Part shown: piece after piece, positions 47,629 through 59,200 of the stretch
Position numbering within the stretch: position 1 is the stretch's first letter
Layout: each line of letters opens with the position of its first letter
Assembly (NCBI GenBank): GCA_021442155.1
Contig: CM038223.1
Span: 35,376,983-35,440,982, forward strand
Source of the DNA: Cymbidium sinense
Lineage: Eukaryota > Streptophyta > Magnoliopsida > Asparagales > Orchidaceae
Direction of reading: 5' to 3'
DNA: 64,000 nucleotides
Notes under the pieces: generated by a model
What the model was told of the DNA's origin: nothing
What the model saw: the letters and a program-made list of their open reading frames with translations, nothing else
The model's database searches: none
Program-made: the position numbers and the translations under genes

Positions 47629-48870
47629 AGTTTCGTTCAATAAGGAACTGACATACGTTAGATGTGGATCTTCTTCTATTCATAAGTTGATTTCTTTGAG
47701 TTCATCGATGGTTGACTTGATTTCTTATTTGAATTTTGAAGGTGCATCTTTGACTTGGAAATCATTTGGATCATCTGAATTTTCTATGCATGCCTCCTCA
47801 TATGAGTTAGTGTGATTTAAAAAGAATCTATCAGATTCCAAATGATTAGTGATGACCGAACAGTAATCATCATCATTGACTAGGCCTATTGTACCGAAGC
47901 CTAGTCATGGTCTTAATTGAGAATTCTTCCATTTGATGTCTCATAGATTTTCAAAGTAATCTGACTTGTCCTTAGACCATGTATGTCGAATTAAACCTTT
48001 CTTTACTAAATTAAAGACACAAGGCGAGTACCAATCAATAGGTAATTCTATTAATTCTTTATATACATCATCCTCAAGTTCTACATCAAATTCTTGAATT
48101 ATGGATGATGCTCCAAGATAGAACCTCTAAGTACTTCATAGATGCACATGATTTAGGGGCCCCTTAACTTTCAAACCTTAAACTTTTTGTGAGGAAAGTG
48201 GCGTTAGAGCTAAGGTTTCTAACAGATGCCTAATAGTTGCACATAAAGAGGACTTGGATACACTTATGGTTTGCTTAGGGATCCAGCTTCATCGCTATCT
48301 AGCTTGAGTATCACCTCTAATGGTATCTCCGTCGAGAAGAGCTGGTTGGTGTGCTAACCATATAAGACTCATCCTCTGAACTAGTCTCTAAGCCTATATG
48401 GATATAAGGTGTACTCTTGGTAGCTAGGAAAAATCTCCTGGTGGATGGTAAGTATGAAGATCTTCCAACCCTAGGACAGCCTGTGGACTGGCCTCTTCCT
48501 CGTCCTAGTGGAGGTTGGGTCATCCTCCCCACTTGTTCAAATGGAGTAACCAATTGTGGGTGGAATGTAATCTTAGACTCAACTTCCTCCCTAATGTCTA
48601 TTTCTTGCACCCTTTTCTTTTCTTTTTTTTTTCATTTTTTTTTTCTTTTTTTCTTTTTTTTTCTTTTACTTTTTCTCCCACTTTGGGATTTTCACTAAGT
48701 TTGCAAGAATAGACTTTTTTTTTCTCAAGCAAAGCATTAAAAGATTTATCTGAGTCTATTGTGTGGAACTTGGCTTTAGTCTTCAAATTATCTATCTCTA
48801 TGGGCAACACTATGGAGCCTAAGGCCCTCTCACCTTGTTCATTGAGTCCTTTCAACATCATCTTCTCCTT
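47629..48870 (-). pseudogene. Tat/Ogre-like protease-to-reverse-transcriptase linker, broken
   Basis: Continues the pol chain after the protease. Near 48860 the frame reads MMLKGLNEQGERALGSIVLPIEI and KTKAKFHTIDSDKSFNALLE, the end of the protease fold. Then comes a Lys/Glu-rich insert (48680-48598), then EIDIREEVESKITFHP at 48606. At about 48120-47640 further broken frames end with DELKEINLWIEEDPHLTYVSSLL, the acidic segment preceding reverse transcriptase in these elements. LTR copy 5 follows at once at 47623. Confidence 0.78.
48598..48680 (-). repeat. Homopurine (A/G)-rich tract, Lys-rich in frame
   Basis: On the plus strand a T-rich, C-interrupted run (TTTTCTTTTTTTCTTTT style) of about 80 bp. 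On the minus strand it stays open and encodes an unbroken Lys/Glu/Arg run in the linker after the protease. Such purely charged sequence is not a normal protease part, so it is probably an expanded A-rich microsatellite inside coding sequence. Confidence 0.8.
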
Positions 48871-49263
48871 TTAGAGTTTGTAGATTTCAATCCTCAAGTT
48901 GGCAATGGTTCTTAGACTCATAATATCGATTGATGCACCTGGGTCAACCAGAATTTTAGATAGTTTGAATCTGTCAACATCCACTGTAATATAGAGAGGA
49001 TGACTATGCCCAATCATTCCTAGAAGTTTCCCTTCATCTGTGAATGTAATTCCTATGATCTCCTTTGAGTAGCATGCTTCCTCTCCAGTAGTGGTTAGCT
49101 GAGCTAAACATATCTCTGGATCAACGAAGGCTTTGATTAGAGAATCCCTCATCTCTTTGCATAAGATAAGGTCGTCATATATGCTTAGCTTAGATGGAAA
49201 CTTTCTAAGATGAGCGAGGACATTGTAATCAACTTTGGAGTTGTCCTCCACATGAATTTTCAT
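48871..49263 (-). pseudogene. Tat/Ogre-like aspartic protease, near-intact piece
   Basis: An open stretch of 130 residues. It starts with VEDNSKVDYNVLAHLRKFPSKLSIYDDLIL, the segment typically joining gag to the protease in Ogre/Tat elements. The active-site loop follows at about residues 105-112: KILVDPGASIDIMSL, in which the D-P-G-A form replaces D-T-G-S but keeps the catalytic Asp, as in Tat relatives. It is the longest open piece of this element. Upstream gag frames are broken and the downstream linker has stops, so it would not be made as part of an active polyprotein. Confidence 0.87.
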
Positions 49264-51000
49264 AGGTGGAGCATATTATGGAGTGGCAATCTACCCATTA
49301 GATCCATTGACTTATTTACCCTTATCTTGAGGTGCTACACTAGGAGGTAGAACTTTTCCATTATGAAGGTTGACTTTAGTGACTTCTTGGAAAATGAGTT
49401 TGTGGAAAGTTCTACCTACTCATCGGGTATACCTATAGCTTCTTCTAAATGTTCCTCAGAGTCGGATGACTCCAAGTCAATCTCAAGAGGTGAAACTGAT
49501 AAATTCAAAAAAGGAAAGTCCATTTTTGAATCGAATAGGAATTGATCAGAATTATTTGAGCTATTATTATTTTAACTTAGAGAGCTTTCAAGAAGAATGA
49601 AAATAGAAGCATCAGAGTGGCAAAGATATAAGTGGAATCATATTTATTCATTGATTTCTTTAATTTTGGCACAGGTACATAGTAGAAATCAGGTAAAGTA
49701 AGCGGAGTGAGGGATTTGGTGCCCTCATCCATATGTACAATACTCCTGCTGGAGATGGAGGAGATAGTAGAGTTGGTAGTAGTTGTAACGGTGGAAGTAG
49801 TGCTAGACTTGGACTGTGGTTATGCTATTGATCTATCCTGAGAAAGTAAGGTAGGCTAGTGCTATTGCTGATGGGCTTCCACCCTCTCCTAGTTATCTTT
49901 CATAACTAGCAAACCTTCCTTGGTGTTTGGAGGTTTAAGCTACTTTAGGCAGCTATAGAAAACATTTCTTGATTTTAGAATTGATTTTTTTAGAGGTTTG
50001 GGTTAAGGAAATATCCCAACCTTCTTTTATATTAAGAGAATCAAAAGTATCCCTAAAGATTACTCTAACAGAACCAAATGGTTGTTCTACTATGTATTTC
50101 TTAGGGATAACCATTGCTCCTGACTTGAAGCTGCGCTCAAGCTAATCCTTGAAGGTGATGCAATCCTCTAAGACATGTCCTAACATGTCATGGTAGGGGC
50201 AGTAGCTAGGATCTTCACTCTTGCCCACTTCCTTTAGCTTCTTAGGCTCAGGTAACTAAAAATCAAGCTTCTTCAAGAGATTCTTGATGATTTTCTTGAC
50301 TACCTCCCTCTTGAATGAGTATGGCTTGTTGAGTTTTTCAGTAATAGTAGGTAGAAAGTAGCTACCTGGTGGTGGATATTAATATTGCGGCTGAGTGGGT
50401 TGTTGTGGCAGAGGTGGTGGCCAATGTGGCAGTGGTGTTGGCTGGTAGCAGTCGAGGTAGTGGAAGATGAGGTGGAAATGGAGGTTGCTAAAATTTGGGG
50501 CATTCAAATTGAACTCTAGCTGACTGCTTTCCCTTGTCCGCTGACACAACTATCCTAGGCTTCTTCTCAAAGACCTTCTGAGGCTTGAGCTTAGATGACT
50601 GGTATGAAAAGGGTAACTATTTTGCTTCCTCTTGTAGGTTAGCTGCCTTGCTGATTAGCTTCTCAAATATATTTTTATGGTGAAGCGGTTAAGCATGGAG
50701 GACTGGGCCATGGATATTCTTGAGTAGAATCTCAATGACATGCTTCTCCTATAACTGTAGCTTGCATTTCATACTCAGGTTGCGCCATCTAAGAATGTAA
50801 TCAACAAGGAACTCATTCTTTAGTTTGTGGCCTAAGTGAAGATGATGAAGGCATTTCTTTAATAGGCCGGGTGACAGGTGCTTTCTCTGATGGTAGTGGT
50901 GCAAGAATGTTTGGCTCAAGGGCCAATATAACTTTTTTGACATAAACTTTTTTACTTTTTTTTTTTAGGGAAAGTTCTACCTCCCTCTAAGCTAGTAGGT
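49264..51000 (-). pseudogene. gag: Tat/Ogre-like gag, broken
   Basis: Capsid and nucleocapsid of the element. At 50943-50749 the frame gives LYWPLSQTFLHHYHQRKHLS and LVDYILRWRNLSMKCKLQL, matching the gag helices with the RW pair. HVIEILLKNIHGPVLHA follows after a stop. A Pro-rich region (about 50480-50330) and a Lys-rich part come next. A CPYHDMLGHVLEDC zinc-type motif lies at 50160-50204, with ITFKDLLERSFKSGAM downstream. The remainder to 49264 is broken; the protease follows without overlap. This zinc pattern is the one found in Ogre-type gag rather than CCHC knuckles. Confidence 0.82.
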
Positions 51001-52190
51001 TTCTCCCTATGCCAGGTTTGTGAACTTCCTAGATAGTGATATTAGTCTAGCCTAATCTTCTTTTATTAGGGAGGACCAGCTTTCCCATCCCTTTATTTTA
51101 GGAAGGATAAGTCTCCCTATGATTTCTCTCTTAAGGCTTCTGGATAATTAATCCTTCATAACCCTAAGCAACTCCTCTCTAATGTAATAGGAGGATCTAA
51201 GAGTTCTATAAAGAATTTGCTATAATCTACCATGTGTTTCCCTATCCACCAATCTAAAGTTTTTCTTACTTTCATAAGTGAAAGGATAAGATGGTGAACT
51301 TGCAATTAGGGATACATCCTTTTCTCCCTAGGCTATAGAAAGAGGGTGGAATCTGCTACCTCCTAAGAGAGGAGAAGTATCTAAAAGCGTATTTCCATCC
51401 CTTATCATAGCTAGTTCTATTTTTATAATTTCTTTTTGTTTGCTAACTTTTAGGGCTTATCTTTTAAGTCTCCTTCTTGTATTATTTTTCTATCTTTTAG
51501 TCATTTGGGGATGCTCAAAAGTGGACCCTACCTCAAAAGTGCTAAGAAAGAAAAAAGCAGGTAATGCCTCTCCAATAGGTAATTTGATCCTCTTTGGCAT
51601 AGGGCTTGTCTAGACCTTTTAGTGATCTCAATAGTAATTTCCCTTCCAATGGTTGGGGTACTGCGGGGTACACTAAAATATTGTAGAATGGGCTGTTTGT
51701 GTTTAATAGCTACTTCACTATAATGTTCAAACATTCAAATCCAACTCCAAACTTGATGATAGAACCATCAACTAATCTGCTACTGTCAGTAGAAAAGCTA
51801 ATCCCAGATGTTGTAGTAAAAATTAGTTGCCTAATCAATTTTAATATTCAAGAAAATTGAATAAATTATAAGTGACTTTAATTAATATAATGTAGTTAAA
51901 AGAAAAGCTTTTGGCCCATTAAGAAAATTTAGTTATTTTTATTATTGATAGGGTTTTTAAATGTAAAAAAAATTTTATTTTTGGAAACGTAGAAGGTATA
52001 GAACCCTCTTATTTGATTTGAATAAATTGGGAAGTTCTATATCATATTGGATGTTGAATGTACTCTACCAAAGATGAAATGGAGAAATATACAATAGAAC
52101 AAAAGGCAATCTTAACTTGCAAAAACACAAGTGCATTGTCGATGTGTAAAAATAAAAGTCTATTTCTAAAGATAGAGAGAGGAAATGTTC
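51000..52190 (-). other. 5' leader and possible extra ORF of the Tat/Ogre-like element
   Basis: Lies between the primer site and gag. No family is recognised with confidence. On the minus strand two broken stretches look coding-like: 51734-51528 (68 residues; YFSVPRSTPTIGREITIEIT, then RSRQALCQRGSNYLLERHYLL) and, near 51265-51170, KTLDWWIGKHMVDYSKFFIELLDPP. Ogre-like elements are known to carry an extra ORF upstream of gag, and the WW-containing segment is the kind of sequence seen there. That assignment is inference and should not be used as a functional call. The rest (51740-52190) is AT-rich with no visible coding potential. Confidence 0.4.
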
Positions 52191-52207
52191 CCCCAATGGA
52201 ATCACTA
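52191..52207 (-). other. Primer binding site (tRNA-Arg type), decayed
   Basis: Minus strand TAGTGATTCCATTGGGG, 8 bp after the 5' LTR end. It differs from the TGGCGACTCCRCTGGGG form used by Ogre-type elements only by G-to-A and C-to-T changes. It fixes copy 6 as the 5' LTR and the element's direction. Confidence 0.75.
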
Positions 52208-53994
52208 AAAAGATCTGCGAGAATTTTAATTTGCAACCCCACACAGATCTTGGGGGTACTTATTTGGGTAATCAAATATGTCATTAAGAGATAAATGTAT
52301 ATCTCAAAAGATAAATATATTACCCTAAAATGGATTCGATTACTTAATAAGGACACCTAAAGTTGATGGATCTTTGAAGTATAAGAAATTTTTTACCTGA
52401 ATTACATGGGGAAGTAGAACATGGTTTATTTTATTGTAGGTTTATAGTTTCTTATAAGGGCAAGCCTCTATAGTTAATTACATCTTAAGAATGAAGGATC
52501 CCTTCATAATAATACTCTTAATTAAAGAAATAAATTTTTATTTCTATGGATTTCAAAGCAAAAGGATTATTCATTGGAGATTCAATAGAAAATGTTTTCA
52601 AAGAGGAAAGAGTTCTTTTGGAGACCAATTGGGATTAAGTATGAAATGCCTATAGATACTGGGATGTCTAATAGAAATTTCAACTAACCTACCATTAGGC
52701 TTTATAATTTTGAGATTAAATTTAGTAAGATTTAAATTGACATTTTATTAAAAATCTAGGACTTACATTTTAGCAGTATAAGACTATAGAAATGCCTAGG
52801 GTTGATGACTTATTCTTAGACGGATTATTCAAAACTTAAGTCTACAAGTTCTTCTAACATAAGTTAGAGACTCAGCCTAGTTTAATTTTTGAAAATTATC
52901 AGCTCTTCCTCTCACTTGAGGAAATGAACATATCCTTGACTCTTCTGGACTTATCACCTGCTTGAAAAGGTTGCTAGCTAATACCTCCTAAGCCCTTTTA
53001 AATCCATGAGTTCAGTCTTCATGCTATGTAAGTTGGTTGGGCTGTTGTATTTAAGAAAGAGACTAATAGCCTAAACTCACTCCTTATCCCTAAAATCATG
53101 TTAGGCATGATATGTGCATAACTAATGCAATAAATTTTATCTTTTACATATTTTGACTCATAATTCATTTAAGGCCAGGGGTATGCAATTTATGCAAAAG
53201 CAATTATGGGCCAAATCAATAAGAGAAGAAACACTTCTCCAAGAAGGGTGGTCATCCTCAAAGGTCAGATGTCACCTTATGAGTAATGGGTGAAGTGCCC
53301 AATTCAAAGAGAACAAATAATATGTTATTATGTTTCACACAAGCTAATTATTTCTTGTTGCTTTTAAGTTGTGCCTAGGGCTTTAATTAATGTGAGGTTA
53401 TGAGCTTGTTTATGTTTATGTTTGAGTTATTTAGATTTAGTTGGGATAGAAAATTTAAATTTTCTTAGGAGCCTAATGTTTTAGGTATTTCATCATAGAA
53501 ATATAATCCCAAAATAAAACATAGAAAAGTAGGTTATTTCTATTGCATACACAAAATAAATCAAACTAATGTAATTAAAAAATAACAAGCAAATGTGTCC
53601 AAGTATTGTTGTACACCCAAAAAAAAAGGAAAATGGGCACGAGCTTTACCCTTATACAATCAAGCCTAGAACTAAAAGTTTGATCTATGGTGGTCATCTT
53701 TCAGGATCATCACCTTCTTTTGAGACCTCCACGGGTTTCATAGGGGACCACTAAGACCATGCACTTGTAGGGTTAGCTATTGCTATTCCTAAACCCCATA
53801 GATTCTAACATAATTTTAGGCTCAAATTACATTTAAATATTCAAAATTTTTTAAAACCCTACAAAACAAGTGTTAGGAAATACACACAACATATCGGTAA
53901 TTATAATGCAAACATATGGGCTTAGCATTAGTTTCTTGCTAAACCTACCTGTCCTATTGGGCTATGCTTAGGGACTTAAGCATACCTACAAGAA

Positions 53995-54000
<6 letters not shown>

Positions 54001-54047
<47 letters not shown>
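54001..54047. repeat. (AT)n microsatellite in LTR copy 6
   Basis: Uninterrupted AT run of about 47 bp, absent from the same place in other LTR copies. Confidence 0.95.
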
Positions 54048-54050
<3 letters not shown>

Positions 54051-56525
54051 GTCCCTTTTAACATAGGCCCTTGTAGAAAATAGCATTATCCTAAAAAGAA
54101 CATCCAACAATCCTAGCTATGCATTCTAAAATATTATAACATAAAATAAATGAATATTTCACATCACATCACAAAATATTATAGAATATCAACCTAACCT
54201 AAGTCAAGGGTTAATGACCTAATAATCTAGTCTATGTGAAAATGGGTTTGTGTGGTATGACTATACTAGGCCTTATTAAGTTTGAGTTTTCATGTTTCAA
54301 GGTTTGTTTAATTTACCACTATGTGGTCTCAATTTAAATGATTTAAAATGAAGTTTATGTTTTCAAGAATAAGAACAAAATAAATTCCATTTTGTGTGGA
54401 ACCCATTCTATTCAACATCCTAAATCCTTTTAGAATAAAATTTCCATCCGTTCTAAAGAGTCAAAATAAGATCCAAAGTATCTTAATTAACCTCTTTTAA
54501 ATTAATTTTAATAGTTTATCTTAAATTAGGTTTGATTTGATTAATATTTTAATATTCCCATTTTGGAATTAATTAAGATTTGTTCTTCTTTTATTTTATT
54601 TAACTTAATTAGTGTTTCTTGGTTCGATTTATGATCTTTTGTTTATAAACGTTGGTTAATATTTAAAGTTTTTTCCTTAATTCTTAATTAAGAGTTTAAT
54701 CATAAATCATAATTAAATTTAATGTTCATTTTTGTTTAATTAATTTTCAAATGTTTTGATTCCTTTAATTTTTTAAGGTTAGAATTCATGTAACGTAATG
54801 TTGTTAAGATTTGGAGACTTCATTCCTATACCATTTCTTTTGTTTTGATTAAATGTTCATTTAATTTCATGTGTTTCAATTATTTGGTTTATTTAATTTT
54901 AATTGAATTAATTTCATTCATTAGTTTAATATTTACTTTCTTAAGTTTCTTTTGTTTTAAATGCTTATACCTCCTTGTTTCATACCTTTTAAGTTATGTG
55001 ATGCATTTATGATTTCATAGCTTAGATTTTTTAATTAAATTTTCATTTCATTTCACATGTTGTAATTATTTAATTTATTTGATTTGAATTGATTAATATT
55101 TATGTTTATTCATATTTATGTTCATTTAAATTGAATGAATTAACTTAATACATTTAAGTTGTGTTTTAATTCATTCATAGTTAAAAAGTTTTGACTACAT
55201 CATATGTTTAGATTTCATTAATTAATTTAATCTTTTAAGGTGAAACTTTACTTATCAATTCATAACCTAGTAAACCTAAGGTTATTTTAGGCACCAAACC
55301 TAGTCTAGGCAAATTCAAACTTTCAAGTTATTTAAATTTAATTAATTTAATTAATAACTTTTATTTTCATTTAGTATTATTTTATTCATTAATTTAAATG
55401 GATATAAGGAATTCCTATACTAATTAATTCTATATTTGAATATGAAATTCAGAAGTTAATTAGTTTTGCATTTCAATTTATTAATTGATTTATCATGAAT
55501 TTAATAAATTTTTAACTTTAAACTTTTATTAAATTTTATGTTCTTAACCATTCCATTAAAACCTAAGTGCATAATTAATTAAATTCCTTAACTTTAGAGG
55601 GTTAAACATTTTCTTCAGATATTTTATTATTAATAAAAAATATTTTAATTGGACTTATAAAATTTAATTTTTTTTAAATTTTATGATTTATTATTTCATT
55701 TATATTGACCTAGAGATTTGAAATTCAACAACTTCAAATCCATAGGGCATTTGACCTTGAAAATTTTATGGTATGCGAGGTTTCTTTCCAGTTTATGTTA
55801 TCTACATGTTTAGATTAATTAGAGTTTTAATTATTTCAATAAAATATAAATTAAGCCTAAATTAGATAAAATTGATTAGTGGTTTTAATTTTCTTGAATT
55901 TCTTTCTTGAAGTGAATCCATAGATAGTTCATTTAGAATTTTTAAAAATTTGGTTGATTTATTATAATTTTTTGAAGTTCAACTTAAGTAGTTGAATTAA
56001 TTAATTTAATTAATTAATTACTTAGACCATTTTGTTGTTTATTAAATTCCATAGAGTTCTAATTATATTTTTAAGTTCATTGGTGTTCATTATGATGATG
56101 TAGGCTAATTCCATGAATTTTCATAATCTTCTTAATTTAATATTAATTTATTTTATTAAATTAAAGCTTATGAATTGAAAATTTGATATTGTAAGATTTA
56201 TTTACTAATAAATCTTGATATAATTATCTAAGGTGAGTTTTAACTTTAATTTCAATTCCCTAAAGTTTGAAAGTAACAAGATTAATGGTTTTTGTGTTTA
56301 ATTTGAGTTTATTTTTTTATTTAACCCCAAATTAACAAAAAAGTACCCAATAAAAATTATGAATTTTGGGTTAAATGGATTCTCCTCACTTAGATGAATC
56401 CATAGGGTTCTTATTTAGATTTTTTTGGTTGGTTTTTTATTTTTTATGAATTTTTGAAGTTTTTATTATCTTTAACAATATCTAAATCCAAAAAATCCAG
56501 ATTTTCTTATTTATCCGCATCCGCA

Positions 56526-56533
56526 CCACGTGG
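56526..56533. promoter_or_regulatory. CCACGTGG palindrome (G-box core) in LTR copy 6
   Basis: Same 8-bp palindrome as copy 2 (12672-12679), in the equivalent GC-richer block. Degraded versions sit in copies 1, 3 and 5 near 5460, 23745 and 44975. Role inferred only. Confidence 0.45.
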
Positions 56534-58660
56534 AACTGATGCGGCATCACTTTACATGTGACAACACATGATTTGGCTATGCAAGATCAATGTAGATTTC
56601 ATAATCTTGGTGGTGGGATGTGATTTGATCCGGGCTGTCTAATCAAAGATTAGACAGCTTGGATTCTTTTCAGGATTTCCTATAAAATTTAAATAAAAAA
56701 TTTGACTAGTTCTTGACCGTCCATTTCTAACAGATGAAATGAATGGCCAAGATTCCATCTCCTCTATAGATGGTGAAAACTAAATATCGTCTGTTAAATA
56801 AAATTTAATTTTGGTGATCTAGTCGATGAAATCAGTCAATTTTGATAGCAAATCCATCAAGAACTCAAATAAAGTGCATATATACAACTTAATCTCACTT
56901 GAGAACAAGTTTGTTTCTAAAAGGACCAACACTAAATGTAATAAGGGTTGGGTTTAAGTCATACGTCACTGATGATAATCTCTGTCAATGGGGATGATTT
57001 GGAAAGCTTTGTGGGGATGTGACGAGCCTCTGGGCACAAAGAATTGAATTGCCACCTCTTGGATTGCTCTATAGGCCAAGATGCACTCATTTTTTGGTGG
57101 GTCTATTCAAACGCCAGCTTGCCCACAGTGGGGATCAGGGGAAGGGTGCGCTCTCTTTCGTTTTGCTAGAGGAAGGTTTTTGAATGCTCATAATGGCTTA
57201 AGAAACTCTCTTTAGCCTTTTTCCATGAGAGGTTGCGAGCTATGTGGGGAGGTGTTTCACTTTGGTTTTGCTAGGGTGATTGACACCCTTGGACGCAAGC
57301 TCTAAGGGGTGCACAACTTATTGGGAACACTCCAAATTAGTGAGGATGATGAGTGGAGGAGGAGTGGAGGGAGTGCTTTAGATTGGGGAGAATTTATCTT
57401 CATGCTCCATTTCATTCTTTCATGACATATTCATCTTTTTGGATTGTGTTGAGGGCTTTTTATTCTCTCAGTATTGGCTACCAACCCTTTTAGACTCATT
57501 CTAGAATGAGTTTAGGTCAGTTGGAATGTGAATATTATAGGTTTAAGCTAACATTGTCAAATTTAGTCCATTTGAGTTTGACTTGATTTGGATTAAACTA
57601 GGTGTGAACAATGTTTAGTATCCATTGATCTAAATTGGTTATTAATTGTTCAAATCATATTTAAGATGATTTATGAGTCAAACAAACTCATTTCAATTAG
57701 ATTTAGGGACAAATACTTTAGGTTAGTTCACTTAAGCATTTGTTCCCCTTAGTTTAACTTGGTATATTCTAGTTGATGGATTGAATCGATGTTTAGGATT
57801 TAATTATCTTTATTCAAGTATTTAAGATGTTTTGGATTAATAAATTTAATTTCATTTGAAGTGAATTTTGAATTTAAACTTGATCCATGTTAGATTTAAT
57901 AGGTCAACATGGGTTTGATTGGATCAACTGATCAAATTGATCAAATTAAATCTTATAATTAGTTACATTATGTTTCAAATAATTTCCAAATTATTTTGGA
58001 TATTTAATATGGGTTGATTTTAGTTTAATTTGCATTTAGACCTAATAGTGCCCATTTAAGCCTATTTAGATTAAGTGATTTAATTAAGCTAATTAAGGAT
58101 TTATTACATTTAAATTTCTTTATATTTATGTTTAAAGAAGTTCATTTGATGATTTTAAATCTTTGGAATAATTTAATTTGTTCAAAATTTAGTTGGTTGA
58201 CCTTTAACTTGGTGGGGCCAACATAAAATAAACTCTATATCAAATGGTTGACCAAGTTGACCTTTGTTTGGATTTAGTTTTAAATCCATTCATGTTTATG
58301 TAATGACTTTATGCTTTCATTTGATTTAATTTTAATTTATTTTTTGAAATTATTTGAATTTCCTTTGATTTAAGAAATTTTGAGTTTAGCTAAGTTAATT
58401 GGGTTAACTACCTCAATCACGTAGGCCTAGTTGAGTTTAAATTTCAATTAGAATATGTTTGATTCAGTCATTTGTTTAATTTTGAGTTTGGTTTTGATTT
58501 TCCTAATCCTATTAGGTTAGGCTAAACCTAGAAGGTTTCACTAGGTTACTAAGTATAGTGTCCTAAATGCTTGAATAGGAAATCCCTAATCTAAGATTAT
58601 GTTTCTCAATCAATAGGATTGAAAATGATGTTAAACCTCATTTCAAAAATGTGGTCAAAA

Positions 58661-59200
58661 ATGCTCAAGGCATATGACAGGTAATAAATCTATATTATAT
58701 TGTTTAGAGCATTGTGATGAAGGATATGTTGTTTATGGTGATAATGCTAAAGGAAAAATTATTAGAATTGGTTTTATTTTAAAAAATTTAAGTACTTTAG
58801 ATAAAGTGTTTCTTATTGGTGGCTTAAAGCATGTTTAACTTTAATTAGCCATTTATGTGACAAAGGCCTACATGTTGAATTTTATTCTTATTTTTATGTT
58901 ATTAAAAATAAAGAAAATATTTTTCTTGTCGGTCATAGACATAAAATTATTTATTTAATTTATTTTGAAAATTCATGTGATGCTACCTTTAATTCACTTT
59001 GTTTCTGTTTGGTTTTAGCACAAACAGTTATGTCATATTAACATGCATTCTTTAAATGAAACAATAAAACTTGATTTAGTCAATCATTTTTCAAAAATTA
59101 AATTTCATTCTCATTATGTTTGTGATGCATGCATATATGGAAATCATTCAAAATATTCTTTTAAAAATAAAAATATTATTTCTACTTCTTGACCTTTAAA
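58661..59200 (+). pseudogene. Ty1/copia protease end and GAG-pre-integrase, broken
   Basis: Plus strand. The sequence enters inside the protease at CSRHMTGNKSILYCLEHCDEGYVVYGDN (58663-58745); the catalytic residues upstream are missing because the Tat/Ogre-like element ends here. LDKVFLIGGLKHV follows at about 58800. GAG-pre-integrase is at 59035-59190, reading HINMHSLNETIKLDLVNHFSKIKFHSHYVCDACIYGNHSKYSFKNKNIISTS in broken form, including the Cys pair of the integrase zinc region. The rest of the element follows in order. Confidence 0.85.

Larger units (their letters stand above)
31292..58660 (-). mobile_element. Tat/Ogre-like Ty3/gypsy retrotransposon, whole (about 27 kb, nested)
   Basis: One minus-strand element assembled from parts in canonical order: 5' LTR (58660-52216), tRNA-Arg-type primer site (52207-52191), leader with a possible extra ORF, gag, protease, reverse transcriptase, RNase H, second RNase H-like domain, integrase, tandem-repeat 3' UTR, 3' LTR (32819-31292). 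The Tat lineage is supported by the gag zinc region CPYHDMLGHVLEDC, the second RNase H-like domain and the primer type. Insertions inside it are a solo LTR of its own family (40027-47623) and an RTE LINE (33280-34738). Without these the element would be about 18 kb. The two LTRs differ greatly in length because the 3' LTR has lost most of its middle. All coding parts are broken. Confidence 0.8.
52216..58660 (-). mobile_element. 5' LTR of the Tat/Ogre-like element (copy 6)
   Basis: A 6,445-bp LTR, the most diverged copy. On the minus strand it starts TTTTGACCACATTTTTG at 58660 and ends AAAATTCTCGCA at 52216, with the primer site just after. Recognised blocks: remnants of the TTGAC block (57540-58270), the GC-richer block with CCACGTGG (56510-57480), a long TTAATTAA-rich part (54450-56450), an (AT)n run (54001-54047), the TTGTTGTACACCC-type segment near 53610, and a 3' part with a degraded GGC-AA-GCCTC hairpin at 52455-52473. 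No 250-bp unit is recognised. Confidence 0.8.

Noticed and set aside
48417..48712. Two plus-strand frames ending in long Phe/Leu runs that look like membrane segments
   Set aside because: They read the T-rich tract complementary to the Lys-rich pol linker; the minus strand is the true coding strand.
52058..52294. 78-residue plus-strand frame over the LTR end and primer site
   Set aside because: It crosses the LTR boundary and the primer binding site, and the minus strand carries the element's order.
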